64,000 nt of DNA from Torreya grandis (lineage: Eukaryota > Streptophyta > Pinopsida > Cupressales > Taxaceae): contig JARHVA010002427.1 in the NCBI GenBank assembly GCA_037957365.1, positions 124,001 through 188,000 of the forward strand, in the 5' to 3' direction. Position 1 is the first letter of the stretch, and every line of letters starts with the position of its first letter. The notes under the pieces were generated by a model. It ran no database searches. It saw only the letters and a list, made by a program, of their open reading frames with translations, and was not told where the DNA came from. Positions 1 to 11,559 of the stretch are shown in pieces. The translations under genes and the position numbers were made by a program.

Positions 1-867
1 ATACCCCATTAATGGTTGACAACTCTTGCATTCCAACATTAGCAACTTCATTCACTAGTGTTCACACAATGGACACACGTATACTTTTTGCTACTTTAGA
101 GTTAAATATCATTTCATTGAGAGATTTTAGTTATTCTATGAAGTAGGATATTTTATAGGATGTGTAGTGTAGTCCCATGACATGCACTAATATTCCACCC
201 TCCCTTGTTTCTCCTACAAGGTTTAGAGTTACTCCTTTGAGAGATTCCAATGATTATTTACATTAAGATTATATATGTCTTCTAGATTCACCTTATTGGG
301 ACACTTTTCTACTAGAGTCTCACATTTTAGATTTAGATGACATCATTGAGGATGTCTATCTTATCTTTGATGACATATTTTTTGGAGTTGCATCTTCTCA
401 TTTTGGATGTAATAAGGGTACTTATAAACCCTCCTGCTCTCTCTCCTTAATTTTATGCTTATTTATTTCCATATTTTATAGTTAGGTTTTTGATTCCTGA
501 TTAGAGATTGGCACATTTGGGCATGAGCTTGGAAATATTTGAGTATTTTCTATAGATTTACAACTTGATTCCTAGCTACATTCCACTTAAGTGGAAATTC
601 AATAGTTTAATAGCTTGGTGTATCTTTCTTCTAAAAGGAAGAGGCATCATTTATTATAAAGGGGACCACTACATAATTTTCCATGTGAATTTCTACATTT
701 ATCTTCTCTCTTCTTTGTGAAGGCACATATGGGCCCTATTTTATAGGATAAAGGGTGGTTATAGGTAGTTGTAGCTTTTAGTGGGGTTTTTATTCTTCAT
801 TTCTTTTTTTTTTTTGTGGCGGGGGGGGGGGGGGGATTTTTTCCTATGGGATTTATCCTTTTCTCTA
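1..867. other. Unassigned T-rich DNA, probably decayed transposon interior
   Basis: All six frames are short and broken, and no translated stretch matches a retrotransposon domain I recognise. The segment lies just upstream of copia-type 3' terminal sequence, so it may be worn-out interior of that element or an older insertion. No RNase H motif could be read in it. It contains a T run followed by a long G run, listed separately. I see no promoter, RNA gene or host exon. Confidence 0.4.
804..835 (+). repeat. Poly-T tract followed by a run of 15 G
   Basis: Twelve T (804-815) are followed by a short GTGGC stretch and then 15 consecutive G (821-835). This is the longest G run in the window and stands out in such AT-rich DNA. 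Homopolymers of this kind are prone to length errors in sequencing and to replication slippage, so the exact length should be treated with caution. Confidence 0.9.
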
Positions 868-1362
868 CTTTATGAGAGATTGATATGTAATTGGGTACTC
901 ACTAGGCCTTGTTTCCAAACCCCATTTCTTCTACCCACTTAAGCTATACTTAAGGGGGGTATTGGTGTATAGGTTTTTTTTACACTTTTATTTATATTTC
1001 TTATGTGTGTGATTTTTTATGTACATTGGGGAAGTTTATCCCACATGTATGAGGATGTTATCTTGATTCCTTTTTCCACCTAGTTTTGGGAAGTTAGTCC
1101 CACATACATGGTGTAGTTGGGTTACACCTATTTTCCACCTATATATGTAACTATTAACCTAATCATTTGTAATTCAAAGTGAGTCATTCATATAGAGTAT
1201 TTGATATTTGATCTCAATCCTTTTATAATAATTCTCATGTATGTTCTCATTTACTTGTAGTTACATTATGGTGTGCACTTTTTGACTCGTGTGATCACTC
1301 AACTTATACATTCACCTGATCTGGAGATCCTAGCATCTACTCTAGTAGTTATACCAAGGTTT
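868..1362 (+). mobile_element. Ty1/copia-type 3' terminus: 3' UTR, PPT and LTR
   Basis: The stretch at about 868-955 matches the 3' untranslated end of the copia element further right (about 26860-26935). Both carry a GTAATTxGGTA..TCAxTAGGCCTT stretch, then ACCCACyTAAGCTAyACTTAAG. A G-rich polypurine tract (AAGGGGGG, about 951-958) is followed by an LTR start reading TTGGTGTATAGG. The LTR seems to run to about 1362, where sequence shared with the inverted repeat begins. After its first dozen bases this LTR no longer resembles that of the copia element at 21 kb, so the two are related at the 3' UTR but differ in LTR. The coding part is not recognisable upstream. Confidence 0.6.
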
Positions 1363-1363
1363 T

Positions 1364-2086
1364 AGCATGAGACATATATGATGTGCATATGATATGTAAA
1401 ATAGAACCTAAAATTACAAAATTAAATCATATTTTAGATTTAAAACACTTCTACAAGATTTAGCTCACTAGGTTGGACTATTATGGATTGTATTGAGCCA
1501 ATATACTATAATAGTCAGTTTTATTTTGGTATGGTTGAAGTGATTAAATCACTTAATGTTTCTAAATTTTTAGATTAGATTTTATTACATCATCTAATCT
1601 CACAAAATTTAAAGTGTGTTGACTTGGTTCACTCACACTCACCATGTTATAAGTATGATTGGGTTAAACAGTTGAACTAATCTCAATTTTTGAGTGGCAA
1701 CTCAAATTTTTCTCCAAGATTAGGGGTTTGTGTCCTCTAATATTTATATATTTATGTAATTTATATATTTATATTAGTCTTAATCTAAATTTTAATTATT
1801 CATAATGATACGTCTTTTCAAACCAAGTTGTCAAAAGGTAAGGTGGTTGGATAGATACATAGATGTACTCCTAAACCTTTTTATTTATATTTAAATCATT
1901 TTAATGCTTTAAATTTTAGATTATTTTCATTTATTATATATTGTAACATGATCTTTGTTGTAGGTTACTCACTAAAAAATCACTCAAGTTGGGCTTACAT
2001 AAAGTTAAGGTGTGTTATATACACCCAGTTGTGTATTTATTTTCCTATAAACTAGTAATTTCATTATTAATTAAAGGGGGAGAAAA
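1364..2086 (+). mobile_element. 3' internal end of an LTR element (left arm) with PPT
   Basis: This is non-coding sequence directly upstream of a clear polypurine tract, AAAGGGGGAGAAAA at 2073-2086. The tract is followed at once by an LTR start, TGTAGACAC. The order fixes the element as plus-strand. The same sequence occurs in reverse at about 4649-5400 in the right arm. No domain was recognised, which is usual for the untranslated region after pol in gypsy elements. It ends on the left at the copia LTR. Confidence 0.75.
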
Positions 2087-3175
2087 TGTAGACACTATTT
2101 CTAAATTAAATAGCACCTCGATATTATATACTTGGAAAATATATACCTTGGATATTCCTCTCAATTACAAAAAAATTCCATTATTGAAAGGATCACATAT
2201 ATTATATTTTTGTGTCTATTTATTATCTCTTAGTTTGACCAATTTTATTCTAATGAATCAGACCTTATATCATACTTATAATGTTATAAACCTGCTTATC
2301 TTCTATTTTTGCAAGTTCTAGACCTATGACTATTTTCTAGTTGTTTAGGCACTTGCATCCTAATCAAATTTCTACTTTGACATTACTGTCATATCCCAAT
2401 GTAAATGTTTAGTGCCCTAAAATAATCCAATTTTTAAATGAAATATATCCCTATGATTTTCTTAATTGATTTAATCTAATATATTCTCCAAAAGTATTAG
2501 TATATATGCATGACCAATCCTCATTCATACCTCACCTAGAATAGACCTAACAACTCATAAGGTAAATTAATAAAAGCATTTACTCAAGCATTCAAGTGAG
2601 TAAAATTTCCATATTTTCACCTATTTTCATATCAATCATAGGGAAAACACATCTACAAGTCTAAAGTATTGAAGTAATGACAACCCATAATCCTGATCTA
2701 AATGCACTAGAGTGAAGGTGACACATAAGTCATAACATTCCAGATGGTCACATCTAGATCCAATAAGTAGTTCATATTGGACACTTGCATCCAAGTTAGA
2801 AAAAATTGTTAATAAAACCATCCAAGGTTGATGATAGTGTTTGAGGTCACAGAGGTCAAATTTTCATAATATATCAACTAATTTAGAATCCAAATCCAAT
2901 CTATTTCTAGCTTGGTCCACATTAGATCTGAATGCACAAAGTAACACATCTATATACCTTTATTTTTTCCATTTATTATAATATTAATCATTGGTTTTAC
3001 TTTTTATTTTTAGCATATCTCATTATTTAAACTTAGAATATTATTTATCTGAGTTTATAAATTAATTGGCCTATTATAGAGATAATTTACCATCATTGTG
3101 CCCTAGGATATCTCTATCCCATTTAATCCTAGATTCCTTAATCTAGATATTAGGGTTAAATAAGTATAGTTTATT
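2087..3175 (+). mobile_element. LTR, left arm copy (plus strand)
   Basis: It starts with TGTAGACACTATTT next to the polypurine tract. Its reverse complement aligns with 3325-4637 and with 28020-29340. Similarity among all three copies stops at the same place, just past a GATCTAGATxTTAGGGTTAAA-like motif, which may be near the true LTR end or a common truncation point. About 240 bp in the middle are missing compared with the right arm copy. No terminal CA or target duplication could be defined. Confidence 0.7.
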
Positions 3176-3324
3176 GTGTGCTCAAAATTTAAAAAAAGGT
3201 ACTCTTATTACCTAGTTAGTGTTTACTGATGAGTTACAATTACACTATCACATCTTTGAAAACTACTTCAATCAGTTAACAAAGTTATGATAGACAAGTA
3301 TTGTTAAAGATTTATTTAAACCTA
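3176..3324. other. Spacer between the inverted arms
   Basis: About 150 bp with no complementarity between its halves and no match to the third LTR copy. No gene is visible. It is the loop of the putative hairpin. Confidence 0.5.
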
Positions 3325-4637
3325 AAATATAGATTAGGGGAATCTAGGGTTAAATGGTAGAGATATCCTAGGGCATAAGGATGATGGACTATCTCTAAAT
3401 TAGATCAATTAATTTGCTAACTTATATATACATATATTGAATTTATTATGTTCAGATATATTAAAAATAGAAAGTACAACTATGATAGATATTGTAATGA
3501 TAATAAAAACAAGATACTTAGCTATTTCTAATGTTAATACAGATCTAGACATGGAATAAGAAAATAAAATTATAAGTGGTTCTAAATCAATAGTCAAATT
3601 CTAGATTAAGCACTTTTGTGACCTTAAACACTTGTATTGGCCTCGGATGGTTGTGCCATTACTTCTATCTAACCTAGAAGTAGGTGTCCTTTACAGAGTA
3701 CATATTATATCATAAGACCACTTGGAATATTTTGGCTTCTATTTCACCTTTACTTTAGTGTGTTCTTATATGGATCATGGGTTGTCCCTCATTAAATTTC
3801 AAACCCTAGTTCTTCATTTTCATAATGACTGAGGGGAAAAAGAATTAGTAGGCACATAGTGTCAAATTTCCCTAAATACCCCTCTATCAATGAGAGCTAC
3901 CTATATATCCAATACTATAAAGAGGGCCTTACACTTATTTAGTTCTACCAGACTTGTTGTCTTGTGTGTGCATAAGGATATAATATGTGATAATCAAGTA
4001 CATAGAATGACCTAGATTGTAACTTATAAAATATGGCTCATGGGATGTTCCCTCAATAATGTAGACCTATATATTTATTATCTCTATGATTGATATGGAA
4101 ATAGGAGAATATAGAGAATCTTTGCTCATTTGAATAACTGATAAAATGTTTTTGGTAATTTATCTTATGAGTTATTTTTTTTGTCTTAGGTGAGGAATGA
4201 ATGAGGATTGATCATATATTTATACCAATAATTTTAAATAATATATAAAATTAAATCACTTAGGTCAACCTTATTAATATCCTTCATTTGTAAATTGGAT
4301 GACTTTACGGTACTTTACACTTGCATTAGAATAGGACACTAACATCAATATACGCATTTGATTGGGACACAAGTGTGAAAAAAGTTAGAAAATAGGCACA
4401 GGTCTAGAACTTGTAGATATATAAGATACATAGGTTTATAACATTATAATCATGATATAAGGTCTAATTCATTAGAATAATATTGGTCAAACTAAGAGAT
4501 AAGCAATAAACATAAAGAGATAGTGTAACTGAGCCTTTCAACATCAAGAAGGTCTAGAAGTTGAAGTTACATCCATGATATGTATTAACCAAATGTACAA
4601 TATTGAGTTGTTATATAATTCATAAATAGTTTCTACA
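3325..4637 (-). mobile_element. LTR, right arm copy (minus strand)
   Basis: Read on the minus strand it starts at 4637 with TGTAGAAAC, preceded by a polypurine tract (complement of TTCCCCCCTTT, 4638-4648). It is the most intact of the three copies and keeps the segment at about 3837-4075 that the left arm has lost. On the plus strand that segment contains a CTATAAAGAGGG motif resembling a TATA box. This points against the orientation set by the polypurine tract, and I trust the tract more. Confidence 0.7.
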
Positions 4638-5400
4638 TTCCCCCCTTTAATATAATAATAAAATTACTAGTTTAAAGGAAAATAAATGTGTACTTGGGTG
4701 TGTATGACACACCTTGTCTTTGTATAAGTCTAACTTTAGTGATTTGCTAGTGAATAACATCCAACCAAGATCATGTTATAGTATATAATTATTGAATATA
4801 ATTTTAAATTGAAATCATTTGAAATGATTAAAATTAAAGAGATCAAGGTTTATGAGTGCACCTGTATATCAATTCAACTACCTTGCCTTTTGGCAATTTG
4901 ACTTGGAAAAAAATATATCATTATGAATCATTAAAATTAGATTTAGGAGAAATATAAATATATAAAGTGCATAAATATATAAATATTAAAGGATAAAACT
5001 TTCCCATAACCTTAGATCTAAATGTGACATGTCATTTAGCAGTTGAGATTAGCTCAATCGTGCAACCCAATCATACATATAACCTAGTGAGTGTGAGTGA
5101 ATCAAGTCAAATCAAACTAAACTATGGTTAGTTTGGATGGTGTATTTAATTAAAACCTATAAACATGAAAATATTTAGTTATTTAATCACTTAAATCATA
5201 CAAAAATGAACCAACTACTACAATATATTGGCTCAATATAGTTCATAAAATTCTAACCTAGTGGGTGATGACAATCCATAAAAGTGTTTTAAAATATGAA
5301 ACTAATTTTGATTTTAAAATTTAGGTTACCTTTGCATATAATATGCATCCCATATATGTCTCATGATAAAACATGAGTATAGAAATGGTACCAATGTATA
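4638..5400 (-). mobile_element. PPT and 3' internal end of an LTR element (right arm)
   Basis: The polypurine tract on the minus strand (4638-4648) is followed outward by about 750 bp that mirror 1364-2086, including shared GAGTGTGAGTGAA and ATATTGGCTCAATA stretches. It is non-coding. Similarity to the left arm stops near 5365-5400, where the left arm meets the copia LTR. Confidence 0.7.
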
Positions 5401-5615
5401 GAATTTTCCATGGCTATGTATCTAAATCATATAACTATGCAATTTGTCTAATTGGTAAATTATGTAAGTGTAGTAAATATGTTTCCATAACATACCCCCA
5501 CTACATATCTAAAACTTAAATTTATATAAGTTTGGATAACATGTTTCCATAACATGCCCCCACTATATATCTAAATATGGTGACCTATGAAATATGTGGA
5601 AGCCATGCCTCTATG
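5401..5615. repeat. Flank of the gypsy insertion with a 36-bp direct repeat
   Basis: An approximately 36-bp unit, ATGTTTCCATAACATrCCCC followed by CACTAyATATCTAAA, occurs at 5479-5514 and again at 5541-5576, 62 bp apart. On the minus strand each copy reads as a short G run followed by a TG start, like a polypurine tract joined to an LTR terminus. The gypsy LTR begins at 5616. No five-base target duplication matching the far flank (after 18564) could be found. Confidence 0.55.
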
Positions 5616-6998
5616 TGTAGACACTAAAAATCTGCACACTATGAATTTAAATGTCAAAAACACACTTAGACCACCTAGAACCCCCATTAGGACCAATTTA
5701 ACCCCTTGAACACTAATCAAGCCCAGCCATAGTCAGTTTACCCAATTAGTTTAACCTAGCTTTTACCCACCTTGTCACCTTCACCCTCAATCATCGATGG
5801 TCAAGATGACTGCTGACAGTCACCATGACTACCGATGGTTAGGGTGTACCTCTTTAACCAAAATCATGAAAACCACTCACTTTAATTTTATAAATATAAG
5901 TTATCTAAATCCTATTTCAAGCTTTTTCATGGACAATTTATAATCAGATAGCCTAGTTGAACCTTCCCTTCCACCTTTTGCTTGTGCTTATAAGAAGAGA
6001 GGATCTAGGAGGTGAAATTCATTTATAATTGTTATCAAGAGATTTTATATCTAAGAATTTCTTTATTATAGATAAATCACAATCAACAATCTATCAATCC
6101 AATAATCATATCAAAGAGTCAATTTACCACCACCTCTCCACCAATTTTTTAGGTACTGTTACTCTATTGAAATCAAGCTAAATTCTACCAATAGATCAAC
6201 TACCTCAACCATCAACCTAATAAAATTTTGGTAAGACAAGTACTTATTTCTTAGTATTCATCTACTTTATTTCCATTTCACAATAAACCTAGACCTTACC
6301 CATCTCTCAGAATCCATCTTCTAGATCTCATCAATCAACCAAATTACTAACCTAGATCCTCTCATAGTAATCATCAATGATTGACTCAACAACCGATGAT
6401 CTGTTCAACTACTGATGGTCACCTTAACCATCGACAATCACCTTAATCACCAATGTTCATCCCAAACATCGATGGTCATTATGGTAGTGAAAACTAGCAA
6501 GTTAATATCACCTACCTACACCCAATCAAACTTAATTTTTTGTGTTCCTACCTATTCACAGACCCCTTTCTAATTTTTTTAAGTGTGCCCCAACCCTCTA
6601 CCACCAATATTAATTAGTTTGTCACTAGTTTAATCATTTATAGCATATTTTTTAGTAATAACTCTTGTATTCAATTTTAGTACCTTTTGATTCATTAACA
6701 CAAGTACTTTCTTATTTTGCTTATAATCTTAATTACTTAAAATGTGTGAATTGACAGTGCCTAAATAACCTCTCACTTCTAGGATCTAGCTATCACTAGG
6801 CAATCTACTCAACTATTTGTCTAAAAAATAAGTTTTCTTTAGTTTTTTCTTATCTACAAGTCATCCTCCGAAGCCAAAGAGGATCTCTTCACAATATTTT
6901 AATTTCAATGTGCACATAATCAAATAGGTTATTCAACCATACCCATACTTAGTTTCTTCTTTTCCTTTTCCAATAATAAGCATAAATTCACTAAAACA
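5616..6998 (+). repeat. 5' LTR of the Tat-lineage element
   Basis: It starts TGTAGACACT and ends at AAAACA. The partner is 17182-18564, of identical length. A TATA-like TATAAGAAG sits at 5989-5997; the partner has TATAAAAAG at 17556-17564, so transcription probably starts about 30 bp later. Two clusters of short motifs around a GATGGT core (5792-5840 and 6371-6480) are described in the findings. Confidence 0.92.
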
Positions 6999-7019
6999 TT
7001 CTAGCATACCCAGTGGGAC
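6999..7019 (+). promoter_or_regulatory. Probable primer-binding region
   Basis: Directly after the LTR the sequence reads TTCTAGCATACCCAGTGGG. The 13.2-kb element at 30667 has a very similar sequence (TTTAGGCATGCCTGGTGGG) in the same position after its own 5' LTR. Position and conservation suggest a tRNA primer site; I could not assign the tRNA. Confidence 0.55.
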
Positions 7020-7739
7020 TCTTATGTCTCTATTTGGGTTCTTGTTTACTTGCATTCTCTCTCTAATATATGATCATTAATGAAATCAAAAAATTCTTTT
7101 TGGCTTAAAACTGAGTGCATACATTGATTACTTGAAATATTAGTTCACATAGCTTAACTTAAGATAGTAATTTATTGTATCTTCACTCTTTGTTGCACAC
7201 ACCTAACCACACCACTTTCATCAATTAAACCTCAAACATACTTGAGACAAGTCCTAACTAGGATTTCATCACCTAGTGGTTACCTTAGCCTTTCTCAGTG
7301 ATCCTACTTGGAGGTCATTATCAAGGGGAGGACCAACTCGGCTCTCTAGTTGATTATAATCTCTGGATATCAATATATATTGGCTAAGCACCCAACATAT
7401 TTATCATTGTAGTGTGTGAAGTGAGGGGGTAGGCCCCAATACCAAGCCACATATTGATTCTAATACATATTATTTTTAAGCACCTAAACACAACATGAAA
7501 CCAACCATAGATTTCTTTTTTAGTACTCGATCTATAAACCAATTTTATCACACATCTTCTTAAGGCATAAGCCAAAAGAGAGATTAATTAAAACTCTAGG
7601 TTTTAATGCATCTTTTAAAATGTGATTTTATTTCTTTGATCTTTTCTTATCTTATCTTTGTTTGATTAGTGAGGATGTTTATAATTTCTATATCCCTTAT
7701 CTCATATGGTTCTCACTTTCCAACAGTGAAGAGACCTTG

Positions 7740-9860
7740 CAGATCAAAACCCATCACTAAGCCAACCTACCTCTTCTACCTCTTCATCCATGGACTATGT
7801 TTCTAAACTAGTAGGCTCTCCTTACTCCTCAAGAATTCCTACCTTCCTTTGAGAGGTTCCTCAAGGAGATGGATACTTTACTACTTTCTTAGATAACAAT
7901 CATGTGGCCTTACAACATTACCTTACAACCACATCTTACCATATCCTAGCTTTGGCTCTATCCATAGATCCACCTTATGGCATGCCTCCCCATCTCATGG
8001 GGAGTACCTCCTTTTCCATAATTACAACCTAATAATTGACTACCCAAGCTTCCTCATTGACCAACAACCCCTTTAAGACTACCAATGAAAACCAACCAAC
8101 TCAAACTACCACTGCCCTTATACCTTCTACTCCTACCAACCACTCCTCCACAATAGGAGTGTCTACCTCTAGAAATAATATCCTTCCCTTAGCTATCCCC
8201 AACCCATCAACCATTACTATGATTTAAAACCTTATGGTGTTCATACCCTCTACCTTGCCACCAATTATAATGAGGGTTACCACCATTTCATTGGTCACCA
8301 ACCCAATTACCACTCCTATCTAATAAGCACCCCTTGGACCAGCCTTTGGTTACATCCTTAATCTAAAAGGGCATGTACCCAATACCAAACTACCTACCTA
8401 TACCTTCCCTTATGTATCCTCTACCCAACCTTTGACATCCACTTACCCATATGTGGTAGCCTCCTAACCTTCTACCCACTGCTAGCATGTCTCCCAACCA
8501 CCACAATAGTATGTACATTATAACCTTTTAGATGCACAACCCCAAGCCAACCTAATGAAGATTATTATGGAAAAAATTACCACCTTAGTGTCATCCATTT
8601 TAGGTGCTCACAACATCTTGTCATATTACCAAATCTATAATGAGCTCATCTATCCATCTATACCTATCAGGCCATATCCTCCCCAATGGGAACTTCTAAA
8701 GTTCTCTAAATTTCAAATGAGGATCCCTAATAGCATCTTAGGGAATTTAGGCATGATTTCTATCTCATCACCTATGATTATTCCCTTCTCCTCCACACCT
8801 TCCCCATATCTCTAACTGGTCTGACATTGAATTGATATAGTGCCATACCTAAGCACTCCCTTTTCTCTTTCACCCAATTAGCTCAAACCTTCTTAGACCA
8901 CTTTTTGATCAATATATCCAAGAAATTTCATTTCACCAACCTCTACTCTATTTGACAATTTGAGGATGAATCCATTTCTAATTTTGTGGCTCATTTGAGG
9001 AGTCTTATTAACCAACTTTCTTTTTCCTTGCCTCAACCTAAACTCATACAGCTCTTTGCTCAGGCATGTGCCAAGCATATCTCCACACTACATGTCTAAA
9101 TATTTAGATCCTTTGATTAATATTTTACCATGACATGTAATTTAAACAACTGATCCATTAGCAAAGGAAAGCTAAATCTCAAAAATAAGAACTCAACCTA
9201 TAAAACTAATGAGGCTTCTTCCTCTAAGTCAAGAAACAAGCCCAATATTAACACCAAAAGCAAGGGAAACATGAATGAAGTTATCCTTAAAGCCACTATT
9301 ACACCTTATATTAATGAATATAATTCATCTAGTTCCTCAAAACAAAACCCAAGGAACCAAACCCAGAATAACCAAAAGTAATTCACTCTACTAAGAGAAT
9401 CATATGCTTTCATCTTGGAAAATTTATTGAAAGCCAATATCATTCAACTTCCTCCTATCAATCCACCCCTAACAATTTGATTCCTCTCATCTCAAACCTA
9501 TTTTTCATAATGAGAATGATCTATATGCCTTCCACTAAGTGATAGGACATGATGTCAGTAGGTGCAACACCTTCAAGATCCTTGTCTAGTCTCTCATCAT
9601 CAAGGGGGAGCTTAAATTGGATAACATCAATATACCATCAAACCAAGCCCTTGATATATTTAGGTATCCCTTCCCAAACCATGCTTCTACCAAGAATGAT
9701 ATCAACAACTTTGAGTTCTCTCATGATACCCATATAGTTAACATGGTCCTTGACACACTCATTACTAAAGAGCCTATTGTCCAACCCATTTATCTCTCAC
9801 CCTCTTTTCTTATTAAGGTAGCAGAGTTACCTTCCTTTCCTTTAGATACCTAAACTAAAT
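7740..9860 (+). pseudogene. gag remnant of the Tat-lineage element
   Basis: The product would be the structural capsid protein. A Pro/Thr/Ser-rich N-terminal part (about 7740-8500, including a 63-codon frame at 8036-8224) leads into a capsid-like segment at about 8670-9090. There PPQWELxKFSKFQ, then HLRNF-like residues, then FEDESISNFVAHLRSLINQL can be followed across frames. A Lys/Asn/Ser-rich stretch follows (9170-9380). At about 9540-9630, GHDVSRCNTFKILV resembles a degenerate zinc knuckle of the form H..GH....C. Several frameshifts and stops separate these blocks, and no start codon can be chosen with confidence. Confidence 0.8.
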
Positions 9861-11555
9861 AAACACCATCTTCCCCCCTCTAATTATTAAGGTAGTGGAG
9901 CCACTAGTCACCCTTTTAACTAATAGACCAAAACAACCAACCATCACCACCTCACCCTCACCTTTAGCTATTAAGCAAAAAACTTCCCCTTTAGAGATCA
10001 TTCTTGAGGAGGAAACCCCTATGTCTACTCCTCTCATAAAGGAACCATCTATCTCAACCCCACATCTTTTGATTGAGGAAGAAGATGAGGTTATTGTCCA
10101 TGTGTCTCTACTTAGGGGCCTATCTTTTAGGACTACCATTTAGGGAATTAAGCCAACTTATAAACCATTCTCTAGGCTAGTGAAAAAATTAGAGTTTATA
10201 TCCAGCCTTGACATGGATCAAGACACCTTCTAAAATTAATTAGGTCTACCTTATGTCACCAAGTAATAACCCCAAATCATACCTTTATTATAACAACCCA
10301 TCACTTCCACCATCCTAGCTTCTACCCTATCAACTAATTTTACCAATACAATAATAACTCAACCATATAAGACACCTAGACCCCAAGCAACTAAGTCACC
10401 TTCTCCAACAAAACATACCAAACCAATAAAAAACCTTGGTATCCTCCCTACACTAAGCCTTAGTCACCAATCTATGAAATTAGACCTAACCTCTTTGCAC
10501 CTGATAACCAAGCATCAAACCAAGACAACAAAAGAGGTGAAAACACATAAAGGCTGAAAGGCCAAAATTTTCCCTCCCTTAACCTTTCCCTCTATTCTAG
10601 GGCTCATCCCTCTACCTTGAATAAGAAGCTAATTACCTCTACCAAAACCCCACCATGTCTTTTGGTGACACCTTTAAAGTTTCTCTCCAATGCACCTCTT
10701 TTCACCATACCAACAATACCTAAGGTGCCTACTTTGTGATCTTCCACCTATAGCTTATCAACCTCTTTACCTAAACTGAAGCCATCAACCAAATGCACCA
10801 CCCTACCCAAAATAAATAACACCAAACCTATTTCTAAGCAACCTCTTACCTCAACCACCAAATCAAAAACCATTAAACCTTTACCATCTTTGGAAAAATC
10901 CTATTCAACCATTTTCCATATATTTTTATAAACCTCTTGTTTAACCCTACCTCCCATCAGACCCTTTAACCCTCTAGTTTCTAAAGCTATCTGGTAAAAT
11001 GACCATCACATGTGTTCTTATCATAGGATACCTAGCCATGATATGGAAAACTACAAAGCTCTCTAAACCATCATCCACCAACTTCATGATGAGGATTATC
11101 TATTAATAGATGAACCTCTTATGAGCCCCATACCAATCCAACCACCCACCATACCTACCCAATAATCACCCACTCCTCCACTCTCACCTCAGAGTGGAGA
11201 TGAATCTAACCAATCCTCTAGCTCAACCTCTCCTTCTATCCATACTATCAATGTGGTCACAAGATAAAAATAAAAGGATAAGGGGAGGGGTAAGGTGTCC
11301 ATTCCTTATACATACCCCTCTTCAAACTCCCAACCAACCTACACCTAACTACCTCCATCCTTGGCTAAACCCAAGGTGTCTATCTTAGGTGCCTCTCAAT
11401 CTAACCCCTTAGAATCCATTAGGAGAGTTATTCTCAAGAAACTTCATCAGACCCTAGTGAAGATGATCTTGTATGAGTTAATCTCTACCTCTCCCCATCA
11501 CTATCAAGCACTAATAAAGTATTTACATTCCATTAAGGTCTAACCCAAGGACTCG
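9861..11555 (+). pseudogene. Thr/Pro-rich linker between gag and protease
   Basis: It translates as broken Thr-, Pro-, Ser- and Lys-rich peptide, with open stretches at 9895-10140, 11194-11385 and 11361-11540. An acidic patch (EEEDEVIVHVSLLRGLSF) lies near 10075-10130. No catalytic motif is visible. A long low-complexity spacer upstream of protease occurs in some Tat-group polyproteins, and I read it that way. The overlapping minus-strand frame at 9855-10139 is its mirror image. Confidence 0.5.
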
Positions 11556-11559
11556 TAAC

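Larger units (their letters stand above)
1364..5400. repeat. Large imperfect inverted repeat made of two facing LTR copies
   Basis: The left arm (1364-3175), read as reverse complement, aligns along its length with the right arm (3325-5400). Landmarks in mirrored order are the LTR inner end with its CTAGGATATCTCT motif, the LTR body, the TGTAGAxAC terminus, a polypurine tract, and about 730 bp of internal 3' sequence. The spacer (3176-3324) is not self-complementary. The arms differ at many sites, and the left arm lacks about 240 bp present in the right (about 3837-4075). As RNA this would fold into a hairpin with arms of nearly 2 kb. Two independent tail-to-tail insertions or a foldback duplication could both give this structure. 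Confidence 0.85.

Noticed and set aside
1989..2321. Open 110-codon plus-strand frame across an LTR start
   Set aside because: It runs through the polypurine tract and the LTR terminus, and the homologous right arm does not keep the frame.
9855..10139. Minus-strand 94-codon frame as a gene opposite the Tat element
   Set aside because: It is the mirror of the Thr/Pro-rich linker on the plus strand, and no independent similarity is visible.
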